Assembly: GCF_014643375.1 (NCBI RefSeq)
Contig: NZ_BMJJ01000010.1
Location: 163,093-227,092 of the forward strand
Source of the DNA: Aureimonas glaciei
Lineage (GTDB): Bacteria; Pseudomonadota; Alphaproteobacteria; Rhizobiales; Rhizobiaceae
Length of the DNA stretch: 64,000 nucleotides
Reading direction: 5' to 3'
The notes below the pieces were generated by a model. It was given only the letters and a program-made list of their open reading frames with translations, was not told the origin of the DNA and did no database searches. The translations under genes and the position numbers were made by a program. Positions within the stretch are counted from its first letter, which is position 1. Every line of letters begins with the position of its first letter. Below are positions 8,519-18,958 of this stretch, one piece after another.

Positions 8519-9624
8519 GTCGCAGGCCGCCCGAGGAAGTCGGCGAGCGTGGCGACGACGCCGCGATTGGCCTCCTCGCTGCCGATCGTCAGCCGCATCG
8601 CATTGGGAAAGCCGTAGCCGGTGACGCGGCGCAGGATGAAGCCGCGCTCCGTCAGATAGGCGTCCGCCTCGGCGGCGCCGAAACCCGGCTCCTCCGGAAA
8701 GTGCACGAGCAGGAAATTGCCGACGCTCGGCGTCACCTTGAGGTCGAGGGCCTCGAGCCGCCCGGTCAGCCATTCCAGCCACTGGCTGTTGTGGGCGACG
8801 GCCCGCTCGACATGGGCGCGGTCGCCAATCGCCGCCGCGCCCGCCGCGATGGCGAGCGCATTGATGTTGAACGGGCCGCGGATGCGGTTCAGCGCGTCGA
8901 CGATGGCCTCGGGCGCATACATCCAGCCGACGCGCAGCGCGGCCAGGCCATGGATCTTGGAGAAGGTGCGCGTCATCACGACGTTCGCCGCCTCCGAGGC
9001 CAGCTCGATGCCGGCGCCGTAGTCGTTGCGGCGGACATATTCGGCATAGGCCGCGTCGAGGACGAGGATGACATGGCCGGGGAGCCCGGCATGCAGCCGC
9101 CGCACTTCGTCGAAGGGCAGATAGGTGCCGGTCGGGTTGTTCGGATTGGCAAGGAAGACGAGCTTGGTGCGCTCCGTGACGCAGGAAAGGATCGCGTCGA
9201 CGTCCGCCCGTGCGTCCGTCTCGCGCGCGACGACCGGCGTGCCGCCGGCGGCGCGGATGTAGATATCGTAGACGAGAAAGCCGTGCTCGGTGTGGATGGC
9301 CTCGTCGCCGGGCGCGAGGTAGGCGCTGCACAGAAGTCCGAGCAGTTCGTCCGAGCCGTTGCCGCAGAGGATGTTGGCGGGGTTCAACCCGTGGGCCTCG
9401 GCGATGGCATGGCGCAGCGCCGTCGCCTGTCCGTCCGGATAGAGCTCGAGATGGGCGATGGCCGCCTGCATGGCTTCCACGGCGCGCGGCGAGGGGCCGA
9501 TCGGCGTCTCGTTGGAGGAGAGCTTGTGCAGCGGGATGCCCTTGGGCGCCGCGCTCTTGCCCGGCACATAGGCCTCGATATCCAGGATGCCGGGCTTGGG
9601 GGCCGGGAGCGCGCCAGAAGTCAT
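8515..9624 (-). CDS. hisC: Histidinol-phosphate aminotransferase
   Basis: This 369-residue class II PLP aminotransferase has the Schiff-base lysine K223 in [17 protein letters not shown], with PNNPTGT around residues 161-167 and D190/Y193 (VLDAAYAEY) for cofactor binding. HisC converts imidazole-acetol phosphate and glutamate to histidinol phosphate. Enzymes of this group often also transaminate prephenate or phenylpyruvate. Its coupling to tyrC by a 4-base overlap and its position after chorismate mutase suggest use in aromatic amino-acid synthesis as well. No other his gene is in the window. Confidence 0.92.
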   Translation of the reverse strand: MTSGALPAPKPGILDIEAYVPGKSAAPKGIPLHKLSSNETPIGPSPRAVEAMQAAIAHLELYPDGQATALRHAIAEAHGLNPANILCGNGSDELLGLLCSAYLAPGDEAIHTEHGFLVYDIYIRAAGGTPVVARETDARADVDAILSCVTERTKLVFLANPNNPTGTYLPFDEVRRLHAGLPGHVILVLDAAYAEYVRRNDYGAGIELASEAANVVMTRTFSKIHGLAALRVGWMYAPEAIVDALNRIRGPFNINALAIAAGAAAIGDRAHVERAVAHNSQWLEWLTGRLEALDLKVTPSVGNFLLVHFPEEPGFGAAEADAYLTERGFILRRVTGYGFPNAMRLTIGSEEANRGVVATLADFLGRPAT

Positions 9625-9663
9625 GATCGTGGTCCTTCCAGGAAGGGAATGCGCAGGCGGCTT

Positions 9664-10482
9664 TCAGCCGTGGATGCGAAACGGTGCCGCATAGCCGCCG
9701 ACCGGCCTTATGTCGAGGCCCAGAGCCTTCGCCTCGCTTTGCAGGGCGGCCGCATCGGTGGTGGCGACGAGGAGGGAGCTGGAGGCATCCCAATGCTCGG
9801 CGGCGATCGTCTCGGCCGAACCGGCGGTGAGCATCGGGCTCGCTGTGAGCGTCGCCACCGCGCGCGTGGGGCCGGAGACGATGAGACAGTCGACTTCGAA
9901 CGGCACGGGATCGGCGAGCGGCGGCGCCAGCACCAGGGCCGGCGCTCCGGCTTCGCGCCCTTCCGTCTCGAAGAAGGGAAGGCGGGCGACGATCTGGCCG
10001 GTGGTGAGTCCTTCCCACCAGGCGGCAGCCTGCTCGCCCAGCATGACGACGCCGAGACGGTCGCCGCCTTCCTCGATCCATTCGACCACGTCGTCGGCGC
10101 TCTCGCAGGGCAGGACCGGGACGGAGAAGCCGAAGGTGAAGCGGGCCGCCTCGATCGCCGCCACGCAGTCACTCGCCGTCGACACCGCGACCTCGAACGG
10201 CGCCTGCAGGGCGGTGAAGGTGGAGATGATCTCGCGCCAGAGATGCTCGATCGCCGTCAGCGGCAGATGGCCCTGGTGGCGCTGCGCCAGGCGCCGCATC
10301 ATGTCGGCCTCGCGTCCCGGACGGAAGGCGGCGCCGTTGCGGGCGGTGCCTTTCACCTCGATGAGCTCGTCGATCACCATCGCGCGCTGCATCAGGAGGC
10401 GATGCACCGACTCGTCGATCGCGTCGATCTTGGCGCGCAGTTCGGCGAGCCTCGAAGGGTCCGCAGCCGTCAGGGCCGTCAT
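9664..10482 (-). CDS. Chorismate mutase with C-terminal extra domain
   Basis: Residues 1-95 form an AroQ-type chorismate mutase: the helix LAELRAKIDAIDESVHRLLMQR, then FRPGREADMMRRL and IEHLWREIISTF carry the expected active-site Arg, Lys and Glu positions. This enzyme turns chorismate into prephenate. The remaining 177 residues do not show the TRF motif of prephenate dehydratase, yet the length and position resemble a degenerate dehydratase-like half. Hyphomicrobiales often carry such a protein. It precedes hisC by 39 bases on the same strand, giving an operon chorismate mutase-hisC-tyrC. Confidence 0.85.
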   Translation of the reverse strand: MTALTAADPSRLAELRAKIDAIDESVHRLLMQRAMVIDELIEVKGTARNGAAFRPGREADMMRRLAQRHQGHLPLTAIEHLWREIISTFTALQAPFEVAVSTASDCVAAIEAARFTFGFSVPVLPCESADDVVEWIEEGGDRLGVVMLGEQAAAWWEGLTTGQIVARLPFFETEGREAGAPALVLAPPLADPVPFEVDCLIVSGPTRAVATLTASPMLTAGSAETIAAEHWDASSSLLVATTDAAALQSEAKALGLDIRPVGGYAAPFRIHG

Positions 10483-10632
10483 TGTCCACCTCTGTTCTGT
10501 CTTGGCATGTGCGCCCTTCTACCGGGCGCGGCAGGGGTTGCAAAGCCACCGGGCCACCGGCGAAAACTTGCGTTGGCCGCCGGACCGTGTTGATGCTCGG
10601 CCAATTCCCCCGGCAAGCGGACCCGCTCTTTC

Positions 10633-11820
10633 ATGACGATCATCGCCAATCCCCCGCCAGCCGAGACGGAGGACGTCGCCCGCCGCGAGGCGCGCGAGCC
10701 GTCGAGCCTCGTGGCGCGCTTCGGCCCGGACGAGCCCTTGCGGCTGGATGCCGGCCGGTCGCTGGCGCCCTTCCAGATCGCCTATACGACGCATGGGACA
10801 CTCAACGCCGAGCGATCGAACGCCATCCTGATCTGCCACGCGCTGACCGGCGACCAATATGTCGCGAGCCCCAATCCGGTGACCGGCAAGGGCGGCTGGT
10901 GGGCGGCTCTGGTGGGCCCTGGCAAGCCGATCGACACCGACAAGTATTTCGTCGTCTGCTCCAATGTCATCGGCGGCTGCATGGGCTCGACGGGCCCGGC
11001 CTCGATCGACCCGGCGACGGGCGAGCCCTACGCGCTCGATCTGCCGGTGCTGACCATCCGCGACATGGTGAGGGCGCAGGCGATGCTGGTCGACCGCCTC
11101 GGCATCGACACGCTGTTTGCCGTCGTCGGCGGGTCGATGGGCGGCATGCAGGTGCTGGAATGGACGGTGAGCTATCCCGGCCGGGTCTTCGCCGCGCTGC
11201 CGATCGCCACGGGCGCCCGGCATTCCTCGCAGAACATCGCCTTCCACGAGGTCGGCCGGCAGGCAGTCATGGCCGATCCCGACTGGCAGGCCGGGCGCTA
11301 CATCGCCGCCGGCACCCGCCCGCACAAGGGCCTCGCCGTCGCGCGCATGGCCGCGCACGTCACCTATCTCTCGGAGGCCGCCCTGCAGCGCAAGTTCGGC
11401 CGCAACCTCCAGGACCGCACGCAGCTCGGCTTCGGCTTCGACGCCGATTTCCAGATCGAGAGCTATCTGCGCTACCAGGGCATGACCTTCGTCGACCGCT
11501 TCGACGCCAATTCCTATCTCTACATGACGCGGGCGATGGACTATTTCGACATTGCGGCCGATTACGGCGGCAGCCTCGCCGACGCCTTCCGCAACACCCG
11601 CACGCGCTTCTGCCTCGTCTCCTTCACCTCCGACTGGCTGTTTCCGACGGAAGAGAACCGCGCCGTGGTGCATGCTCTGAATGCGGCCGCCGCCTCGGTC
11701 TCCTTCGTCGAGATCGACACCGACCGCGGCCACGACGCCTTCCTCCTGGAAGAGCCGGATTTCTTCGCGGCGATCGAGGGCTTCATCTCCTCGGCGGCGC
11801 GCATGCGGGGGCTTACCTGA
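10633..11820 (+). CDS. metX: Homoserine O-acetyltransferase
   Basis: This 395-residue alpha/beta-hydrolase acylates homoserine, the first committed step of methionine synthesis. The nucleophile elbow is GGSMGGMQ with S168, and the oxyanion block [11 protein letters not shown] and the long [12 protein letters not shown] segment are typical of MetX. Near the C-terminus, [12 protein letters not shown] and [14 protein letters not shown] supply the Asp and His of the triad. Whether the acyl donor is acetyl- or succinyl-CoA cannot be decided by eye. It overlaps metW by one base (TGATG) and is divergent from chorismate mutase. Confidence 0.94.
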   Translation: MTIIANPPPAETEDVARREAREPSSLVARFGPDEPLRLDAGRSLAPFQIAYTTHGTLNAERSNAILICHALTGDQYVASPNPVTGKGGWWAALVGPGKPIDTDKYFVVCSNVIGGCMGSTGPASIDPATGEPYALDLPVLTIRDMVRAQAMLVDRLGIDTLFAVVGGSMGGMQVLEWTVSYPGRVFAALPIATGARHSSQNIAFHEVGRQAVMADPDWQAGRYIAAGTRPHKGLAVARMAAHVTYLSEAALQRKFGRNLQDRTQLGFGFDADFQIESYLRYQGMTFVDRFDANSYLYMTRAMDYFDIAADYGGSLADAFRNTRTRFCLVSFTSDWLFPTEENRAVVHALNAAAASVSFVEIDTDRGHDAFLLEEPDFFAAIEGFISSAARMRGLT

Positions 11821-12479
11821 TGGACGCACACGCAAGCGGCACCCCGCTTCCCACCAGCAACGCCGTCCTGGCCGAGCCGTCGCAGCGCATCGACCTGCAG
11901 CTGATCGCCGATCTCGTCACCCCCGGCTCGCGGGTGCTCGACGTCGGCTGCGGCGACGGCTCGCTGTTGGAGCTGCTGCAACGCCGGCGCAATGTCGACG
12001 GCCGCGGCGTCGAGCTCAGCCAGGCCGGCGTCAACGAATGCGTCGCGCGCGGCCTCTCCGTCATCCAGGGCGACGCCGACCGCGACCTCGTGCACTATCC
12101 CGACGACGCCTTCGACTACGTGATCCTCTCGCAGACCATCCAGGCGACGCGCAATCCGAAGATCGTCCTGTCGGAGCTCTTGCGCATCGGCGAGCGGGCG
12201 ATCGTCTCGTTTCCGAATTTCGGCCACTGGTCGATCCGCCTGGCGCTCGGCTTCACCGGGCGAATGCCGGTGACGAAGAACGTCTCCTACAGCTGGTACG
12301 AGACGCCCAATATCCACTTCTGCACCATGCGCGACTTCGTCGAGCTGACCGAGGAGATCGGCGCCAAGATCGAGACGGCGATGGCCATCAACGCCACCGG
12401 CCAGAAGATGGGCATGCGCATGCCCTGGGCGTTCTGGAACCTGTTCGGCCAGCAGGGCGTGTTCGTGCTCAGCCGGTAG
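11820..12479 (+). CDS. metW: Methionine biosynthesis protein MetW
   Basis: This 219-residue SAM-methyltransferase-fold protein has motif I VLDVGCGDGSLLELL at about residues 39-53 and the MetW-specific blocks DYVILSQTIQATRNP, VSFPNFGHW and SYSWYETPNIHFCTMRDF. MetW is needed with MetX for homoserine acylation in many bacteria. The start codon shares one base with the metX stop, so the two are translationally coupled. Confidence 0.94.
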   Translation: MDAHASGTPLPTSNAVLAEPSQRIDLQLIADLVTPGSRVLDVGCGDGSLLELLQRRRNVDGRGVELSQAGVNECVARGLSVIQGDADRDLVHYPDDAFDYVILSQTIQATRNPKIVLSELLRIGERAIVSFPNFGHWSIRLALGFTGRMPVTKNVSYSWYETPNIHFCTMRDFVELTEEIGAKIETAMAINATGQKMGMRMPWAFWNLFGQQGVFVLSR

Positions 12480-12512
12480 CGGGGCGCGTCATTTCGGGAG
12501 GAAGCCGCGGTT

Positions 12513-12785
12513 GTGCGTATCGTCTTCGATCCCGCCAAGGATGCGACCAATATCGCGAAACACGGCATTTCCCTGGCGCGGGCCGAGGATCTCGAGATCT
12601 TGGCGTTCCTCGTCGATGACCGGCACGACTACGGCGAAGCTCGATTCCGCGCCTTTGGCCTCATCGACGGCGTGGCGCATTGTCTTGTCTACGCCGTCCG
12701 CGAGGGACATATTCGGGCCATCAGCCTTCGCCGTGCGCATTCAAAGGAAATGAGGCGCCATGTCACCCGATCCGATTATCGATGA
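12513..12785 (+). CDS. brnT: BrnT family toxin
   Basis: This 90-residue protein is a BrnT-type ribonuclease toxin. Visible marks are the N-terminal FDPAKDATNIAKHGISL block, the central EARFRAFGLIDG strand pair and the C-terminal IRAISLRRAHSKEMRRH, corresponding to the RxISxRxA...E catalytic region. The ISAR signature reads ISLR here. It starts with GTG at 12513 after GGGAGGAAG. It overlaps brnA by 26 bases, the usual toxin-first order. A short gap of 33 bases separates it from metW. Confidence 0.85.
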   Translation: MRIVFDPAKDATNIAKHGISLARAEDLEILAFLVDDRHDYGEARFRAFGLIDGVAHCLVYAVREGHIRAISLRRAHSKEMRRHVTRSDYR

Positions 12786-13002
12786 CGACAATCCGGAGTG
12801 GACGGACGCTGACTTCGCTCGGGCGCAGACGGCCGACACTCTGCCGCCGGAAGTTCTGGCGGCATTCCCGCGCACCGCAAGGGGAGCAGAAGCCAAGGTT
12901 TCGGTCGCGATCAGCGCGGACGTCGTCAGATCTTTCCAAGCCGCGGGCGCGGACTGGGAAAGCCGTATCGACGAGGTTCTTCGCAAGGCGATCGCCGGAT
13001 AG
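12760..13002 (+). CDS. brnA: BrnA family antitoxin (DUF4415 type)
   Basis: This 80-residue protein is the likely antitoxin of the preceding BrnT. The N-terminal 45 residues are acidic (DDDNPEWTDADFARAQ) and would wrap the toxin. The C-terminal KVSVAISADVVRSFQAAGADWESRIDEVLRK is the BrnA/DUF4415 ribbon-helix-helix pattern that binds DNA and the toxin. It starts inside brnT. Autorepression is known for the family; no operator was recognised in the short upstream gap. Confidence 0.85.
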   Translation: MSPDPIIDDDNPEWTDADFARAQTADTLPPEVLAAFPRTARGAEAKVSVAISADVVRSFQAAGADWESRIDEVLRKAIAG

Positions 13003-13053
13003 ATCTGTCGGCCTCCGCCGTTACGGTGGAGGCCGCACAACTCAACGCATGCG

Positions 13054-14037
<984 letters not shown>

Positions 14038-14132
14038 GGCGGGGTGCCTTCCGGAAGATGTTGGAGTTGCCCGACAGAGATAGTGCAGCGCGAGAAGAGT
14101 TCAGCCCCATCCGGACCCCGCCGCGACGGTTC

Positions 14133-14882
14133 TCACCCCTCCCGCCGCGTCGCCCCGGCGCCCTGCGGCACGAGCACCGGCCGGACGATGCGGCGGCGTT
14201 CGCGGCGGGCGCTGGCGACGGGAATGCCGCGATAGACCTCCTTCGTCGCCTCGATGACGATGACGCCGGAGAAGATCGGCCAGAACTGCCGGCCGAAACG
14301 CTCCATCGCCGGGGCCAGAGCGAGCAGGGAGCGGCGCTGGAAGGGCGGGAAGAGCAGCGCGTCGGACCAGGCGCAGGGCGTGAACATGGCCGCGCGCAAC
14401 AACTGCATCAGCTGGCCGCGCGACCAGGGGCGGCCGGAGCCGAAGGGGGTGTGCTCGAAGCGCGTCCAGACGCCGCGGCGGTTCGGCACGACGATGACGA
14501 TCCGCCCGCCCGGTGCCAGCACCCGCCAGCATTCGCCGAGCATCTCGAGCGGGCTTTCGGCGAACTCGAGCGCATGGACGAGGAGGATGCGGTCGATCGA
14601 GGCGTCGCCGAGCGGCAGTTCCTCGCCGCCGACAAGCGCGGTGCGCGAGGCGCCGCCCACCGGCCAGTTCACCGCGCCCTGGCTTGCCGGCATGAAGGCG
14701 AGCGCCCGCTCGCAATCCCCGGCGAAGCGGTCGAGATAGGGCAGGGTGTAGCCGAGGCCGAGCAGCCTCTCTTCGGGAATGGCCCGCCACATCTGCATCA
14801 GCGACGCGGCCACGGCACGCTCCGCGGCGATGCCGAGGCCGGAGGCGTAGAAGTCCCGGAGATCGACGATGTCGGCGTTCAT
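14133..14882 (-). CDS. Class I SAM-dependent methyltransferase
   Basis: This 249-residue protein has a degenerate methyltransferase fold: the core reads IDRILLVHALEFAESPLEMLGECWRVLAPGGRIVIVVPNRRG, the Methyltransf_11 motif II/III region, but motif I (normally GxGxG) is weak. Divergence from gloB with about 170 bases between is a recurring arrangement in Hyphomicrobiales. The substrate is unknown. Confidence 0.8.
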   Translation of the reverse strand: MNADIVDLRDFYASGLGIAAERAVAASLMQMWRAIPEERLLGLGYTLPYLDRFAGDCERALAFMPASQGAVNWPVGGASRTALVGGEELPLGDASIDRILLVHALEFAESPLEMLGECWRVLAPGGRIVIVVPNRRGVWTRFEHTPFGSGRPWSRGQLMQLLRAAMFTPCAWSDALLFPPFQRRSLLALAPAMERFGRQFWPIFSGVIVIEATKEVYRGIPVASARRERRRIVRPVLVPQGAGATRREG

Positions 14883-15053
14883 GCTCAGGGGACGAGGCTC
14901 CGGGCGGTCATCGGGCCCATGCTATAGCCTGATCGCACCAGCCCGTGTAGCCCCGGAAGGGCGCCCGCCGTGCAACGATCCGCTGCGGACCATCTCCCCG
15001 ACGCCCCGCGGCGCTCTAGCTTGGCACTGACGCAGCCGCAAAGGAGAAGCTTC

Positions 15054-15824
15054 TTGGCAGACATCGAAATCCGGCAGTTCATGTGCCGCAGCGACAATTT
15101 CGGCGTGCTCGTCCACGATCCCGCTTCGGGCGGCACGCTGTCGATCGACGCGCCGGAGGAGGGGCCGATCGTCGCGGCGCTGGAGGCGGCGGGCTGGCAG
15201 CTGACGCATATCCTGACCACCCACCATCACACCGACCACGTCGCCGCCAACGAGGCGCTGAAGGCCCGCTACGGGGCCGAGATCCTCGGGCCGGAGAAGG
15301 AGCGGGCCAAAATTCCCGGCATCGACCGGACCGTCACCGGCGGTGATCGGCTGACCGTCGGCGGCATCGCGGTGGAGGTGATCGATACCCCCGGCCACAC
15401 GATCGGCGAGGTGTCCTACTACCTGCCGGACGCCAAGGCGCTGTTTGCCGCCGACGCGCTGTTCTCGCTCGGCTGCGGCCGCCTGTTCGAGGGCGATGCG
15501 GCGATGCTCTGGGAATCGTTGAAGCGCCTGCGGGCGCTGCCGGACGAGACCATGCTCTATTGCGGCCACGAATACACGACGACCAATGCCCGCTTTTCCG
15601 TCGACGTCGATCCCGGCAACCCGGCCCTGCGCAACCGCGTCGAGGTTATCGAGCGGCTGCGGATCGCCGGCCAGCCGACCCTGCCGGTCTCGCTCGGCGA
15701 GGAAAAGCACACCAATCCCTTCCTGCGCGCCGACAATGCCGACCTGCAGGCCGAGATGAAGATGGACGGCGCCGACCCTGTCGCGGTATTCGCCGCATTG
15801 CGCGAGAAGAGGAACGGATACTGA
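15054..15824 (+). CDS. gloB: Hydroxyacylglutathione hydrolase (glyoxalase II)
   Basis: This 256-residue metallo-beta-lactamase-fold enzyme hydrolyses S-lactoylglutathione to lactate and glutathione, the second step of methylglyoxal detoxification. The metal motif THHHTDHVAAN, the later His in TPGHTIGEVSYY, the Asp in AADALFSLGCGRLFEG and the His in YCGHEYT are all present. The chosen start is TTG at 15054, because AAGGAGAA lies 5 bases upstream and the product then matches the usual length of about 255. Upstream in-frame starts add 28 residues without family support. The stop overlaps the next start by one base. Confidence 0.94.
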   Translation: MADIEIRQFMCRSDNFGVLVHDPASGGTLSIDAPEEGPIVAALEAAGWQLTHILTTHHHTDHVAANEALKARYGAEILGPEKERAKIPGIDRTVTGGDRLTVGGIAVEVIDTPGHTIGEVSYYLPDAKALFAADALFSLGCGRLFEGDAAMLWESLKRLRALPDETMLYCGHEYTTTNARFSVDVDPGNPALRNRVEVIERLRIAGQPTLPVSLGEEKHTNPFLRADNADLQAEMKMDGADPVAVFAALREKRNGY

Positions 15825-16273
15825 TGAGCTCCAAGGCGCTTTCCATCGTCCGCCAGTTCGAGCTGAAGCCGCATCCCGAAGGCGGCTGGTACCGCGAAAC
15901 CTTTCGCGACACCGAGGTCGATTCGACCGGCCGGCCGCGCTCGACGGCGATCTACTACATGCTGGAGGCCGGCGAGACCTCGGAGTGGCACCGCGTCACC
16001 GACGCGGCCGAGGCCTGGCACTGGTATGCCGGGGCGCCGCTGGTGATCACCGTCTCTTCGAACGGCCATGATGCCTCGGCGCACCGGCTGGGGCCGAATG
16101 TCGAGCTGAACGAGCAACCGCAGTTCGTCGTGCCGGCCGGCTGGTGGCAGACCGCGACGACGCTCGGCGAGTTCACCCTCGTCGGCTGCACGGTCGCGCC
16201 GGGCTTCAGCTTCGACAGTTTTGAAATGGCGCCCAAGGATTGGCGCCCGACGCCGCGGTCGGCGCAGGGCTGA
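15824..16273 (+). CDS. Cupin domain protein (DUF985/Cupin_5)
   Basis: This 149-residue single-domain cupin matches the DUF985 family: HPEGGWYRETFRDT at the start, then STAIYYMLEAGETSEWHRVTDAAEAWHWYAGAPL and a late PAGWWQTATTLGEFTLVGCTVAPGF. Several members bind sugars or metals, but no function is assigned. It begins with an ATG overlapping the gloB stop (TGATG), so it is co-translated with glyoxalase II. Confidence 0.9.
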   Translation: MSSKALSIVRQFELKPHPEGGWYRETFRDTEVDSTGRPRSTAIYYMLEAGETSEWHRVTDAAEAWHWYAGAPLVITVSSNGHDASAHRLGPNVELNEQPQFVVPAGWWQTATTLGEFTLVGCTVAPGFSFDSFEMAPKDWRPTPRSAQG

Positions 16274-16559
16274 GCGAAGCGGCGCCGCGCGGAGGGCTGC
16301 GGCGCGGTCCGTCGCGGCGGGCACGAGGCTATTGACGGCAGCACCGTCCGGCCCGGTGCCTTCGCGCGCCAGGAAGCTGGGACCCAGGGGCAGCGGCGGC
16401 GGTGCCCCGCCGGACAAGCCATCCGTCCCGGCGCGCCGTCGGGCGGCAGCGCCGGCTTGTGGTGCCTTGCACCACGGGCTACCACAAGGCGGTCGATCCG
16501 CCCGGAATGCCGACGGGGCGGTCGCCGCCGAAGGCGATGCAGGCCCAGTAAGGCAAGCG

Positions 16560-17378
16560 ATGCCCCCATCCAGCGATCCCACCCATCGGGCGTCCGAGCC
16601 GGCGCCGTCGCAGTCCATCGCTGGCCTCCGGCTCTGGCTGCGCGAGCTCTATCACGGCCGGACGAAGCGGGCGCAGCGCTTCCAGCTGACCGTGGTGATC
16701 ATCGACCTCCTCACCATCGCCTTCTTCATCGCCACCCCGGTGCTGCGCGACACCGGCGCCTTCCTGTGGATCGACTACGCGATCGCCGTCCTCTTGGCCG
16801 CCGACATCGCGGCGCGAGGGCTCGCCAGTGCCGATACGCTGCGCTGGCTGCGTCGGCCGACCGTTCTGGTCGATCTGGTCATCCTGGCGACGCTGCTCTT
16901 CCCCTACTGGCTGGCGAACTTCGGTTTCCTGAGGATTCTCCGGCTGTGGTCGATCTCGCGCAATGGCATCATCTGGATCCCGCTGCGGCGACACGGGCTC
17001 CAGCGATGGGAGGACACGGGCCGGGCGATCGTCAACCTGATCACCTTCCTGTTCGTGGCGACCGGTTTCATCTACACCAGCTTCTTTCGCGCCGGCTCGG
17101 GCTTTTCGGGCTATATCGACGCGCTCTATTTCACCGTCGCGACGGTGACGACGACCGGATTCGGCGACATCACCCTGCCGGGTCCCTGGGGCAAGCTGAC
17201 CTCGATCGTCACCATGCTGATCGGCATCTCGCTGTTCGTCCGGCTCGCCCAGCTGATCTTCCGGCCGTACAAGGTCGACTTCAGCTGTCCGCAATGCGCC
17301 CTGCAGCGGCACGAGCCGGACGCGGTCCACTGCAAGGCCTGCGGCTTTCGCCTGAAGATCCCGGACGTCGACGACTGA
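16560..17378 (+). CDS. Potassium channel-like ion transporter with C-terminal zinc ribbon
   Basis: This 272-residue membrane protein has five or six hydrophobic segments, a pore loop and the selectivity-filter-like TVTTTGFGDITLPG, close to TVGYGD of K+ channels. The layout (S1-S4-like helices, then a two-helix pore) fits the ion-transport/Ion_trans_2 group. Unusually the last 30 residues hold two CxxC pairs (CPQCALQ and CKACGFR), making a small zinc ribbon in the cytoplasm. The ATG at 16560 is chosen because the first helix follows at about residue 42. A longer reading from 16221 is low-complexity shadow sequence. Confidence 0.8.
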   Translation: MPPSSDPTHRASEPAPSQSIAGLRLWLRELYHGRTKRAQRFQLTVVIIDLLTIAFFIATPVLRDTGAFLWIDYAIAVLLAADIAARGLASADTLRWLRRPTVLVDLVILATLLFPYWLANFGFLRILRLWSISRNGIIWIPLRRHGLQRWEDTGRAIVNLITFLFVATGFIYTSFFRAGSGFSGYIDALYFTVATVTTTGFGDITLPGPWGKLTSIVTMLIGISLFVRLAQLIFRPYKVDFSCPQCALQRHEPDAVHCKACGFRLKIPDVDD

Positions 17379-17462
17379 CCGCTGGCCAGCGGCGGCGCGC
17401 CGGCTGTGCGACGCCCGACCAGTTGGCGAGGCCCCGGCGTTCGCGACCCGCCTCGCGCCGAT

Positions 17463-18251
17463 TCAGTTCTTGGCGAAGACCGAGGCGCGCAAAGTGAGCG
17501 GGCCGATCTCGGTCGGGATCCGGGCGTAGACCGGCGCGAAGATGCCGGTCTCCTTGATCGGCGCGAACCAGAGCTCGATCGTCTGGCGCTGGATGAACTT
17601 CATGCCGCGCGAGGCCGCGCGGTAGCCGCTCACCGGCTCGATGCGGACGTTGCAGACGACGACATCGCCCTTGTAGCCGTCCGTCGAAAAGGGCCGCGTC
17701 CCGCCGGGCGACAGAACGAGGTCGAGACGCGACCAGCCATCGAAGAAGGGCAGGCGGCGCTGGCACAGCGATTCGGGCGTCGCCTTGCCTTTCAGCATCA
17801 GCCCGCTCAGCGGATCGACGACGGCCGACAGCTGGCTCTGGGCGACGGGCACGTAATCCTTCTTCGGCTTCGTCACCTTCGGCGCGACGTCGGCCGACGA
17901 GACTTTTCCCGACCGGAAGGTGACGGCGCTTCGATAGGTCTTCTTGTCGCTGGAATAATCGAGCCCGTAGCTGTGGGCGAAAAGTTTCGTGCCCTGGATC
18001 CGGCCGGCGACGCTGCTCTTGCCCTTGATCGTGGTAACGATGTCGGCAAGGCCGCTGGAAGCCAGCGTTCCCTCGACGCTGTAGGCATTGCCGGTGATGG
18101 TCGTGTCGAAGGAGGCGCGCCCGACCGGCAGGCCGATCAGCGAGACGTCGTAGCGGGTCGACAGCGGTTCGGCGGCAGCCGGTGTGGCCGGACCGGCGGC
18201 GAGCAGGCAGAAGAGGGCGATGAAGGGAAGGGTACGGGCCTTGTGCGTCAT
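17463..18251 (-). CDS. DUF3108 domain-containing exported protein
   Basis: This 262-residue protein starts with a clear Sec signal peptide ([20 protein letters not shown], cleavage near AAA-EP at about residue 28). The mature part begins [20 protein letters not shown] and matches the DUF3108 family, a periplasmic beta-rich domain of unknown function. In Hyphomicrobiales it is often next to rpmB, as here, transcribed divergently. The ATG at 18251 is chosen because it directly precedes the signal peptide. Confidence 0.85.
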   Translation of the reverse strand: MTHKARTLPFIALFCLLAAGPATPAAAEPLSTRYDVSLIGLPVGRASFDTTITGNAYSVEGTLASSGLADIVTTIKGKSSVAGRIQGTKLFAHSYGLDYSSDKKTYRSAVTFRSGKVSSADVAPKVTKPKKDYVPVAQSQLSAVVDPLSGLMLKGKATPESLCQRRLPFFDGWSRLDLVLSPGGTRPFSTDGYKGDVVVCNVRIEPVSGYRAASRGMKFIQRQTIELWFAPIKETGIFAPVYARIPTEIGPLTLRASVFAKN

Positions 18252-18404
18252 GCTCTTCCTCAATCCTGGAATGTTCCGGTCAGGGCGGCTCGGTCCACAC
18301 CCTATATGGGCGCAGCATCCGCCAGCGTCACTCCGCATCTTGCCATGAATTCCGGCGAAACTCTGCCGGTGCCGCTCTACGGCGCGCCGCGGCGACCGTT
18401 TGGC

Positions 18405-18433
18405 TTGACGACGGCGGGAGGGCGGCCTATACG
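18405..18433 (+). promoter_or_regulatory. Sigma-70-type promoter of rpmB
   Basis: A -35 TTGACG at 18405-18410 and a -10 TATACG at 18428-18433 are separated by exactly 17 bases, about 100 bases upstream of the L28 start codon. Both hexamers are close to the vegetative consensus. This is the best vegetative promoter noticed in the window and suits a strongly expressed ribosomal protein gene. Confidence 0.65.
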
Positions 18434-18533
18434 AGCCAACAATTCCGATCATGCCCCGCGGATGATTGATCGTGCCTGGCCGACGCCGGTGGCGATCCGC
18501 GGCGGACGTTACGAGCTTGAAAGGTGTACCTCC

Positions 18534-18836
18534 ATGTCGCGCGCTTGCGAACTGACCGGCAAGGCCGTCCAATACGGCAACAATGTGAGCCACGCGAACA
18601 ACAAGACGCGTCGCCGCTTCCTGCCGAACCTCAGCGCCGTGACGCTGATCTCGGACGCACTCGGCCAGCGTTTCCGCCTGCGCGTCAGCGCCTCGGGCCT
18701 GCGTTCGGTCGAGCACCGCGGCGGCCTCGACGCGTTCCTCGTCAAGGCCGACGAGAGCGACCTGTCGCAGCGCGCCCGGCTTCTGAAGCGCCAGATCGCC
18801 AAGAAGCTCGCCGGCGACGCTTCGGCCGCCGCCTGA
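18534..18836 (+). CDS. rpmB: 50S ribosomal protein L28
   Basis: This 100-residue basic protein is L28: [29 protein letters not shown] is the conserved N-terminus and [41 protein letters not shown] follows. It is a structural component of the large ribosomal subunit. Length is typical for alphaproteobacteria, which carry a C-terminal extension (QIAKKLAG...). The gene is monocistronic: a promoter at 18405-18433 and a rho-independent terminator at 18879-18907 frame it. Confidence 0.98.
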   Translation: MSRACELTGKAVQYGNNVSHANNKTRRRFLPNLSAVTLISDALGQRFRLRVSASGLRSVEHRGGLDAFLVKADESDLSQRARLLKRQIAKKLAGDASAAA

Positions 18837-18878
18837 TCCATCCGGGGTTCGCCCGAAGGGGCGTTCCCTGATCCATTT

Positions 18879-18907
18879 GACGATAGCCCCATAGGGCGAT
18901 CGTCTTT
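18879..18907 (+). terminator. Rho-independent terminator of rpmB
   Basis: The arms GACGAT and ATCGTC enclose an inner CCC-cata-GGG stem and are followed by TTT. It lies 42 bases after the L28 stop. Confidence 0.8.
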
Positions 18908-18958
18908 CGGGTGCCGCCGGCACCCGGATCTCTGGTTCCATCACCCAGGTTAAAAAAA

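Noticed and set aside
10483-10632. Possible SAM-II riboswitch upstream of metX
   Set aside because: The gap has a GC-rich stem (CCGGCG...CGCCGG), but I could not find the SAM-II core or its A-rich pseudoknot segment. An Infernal search would decide.
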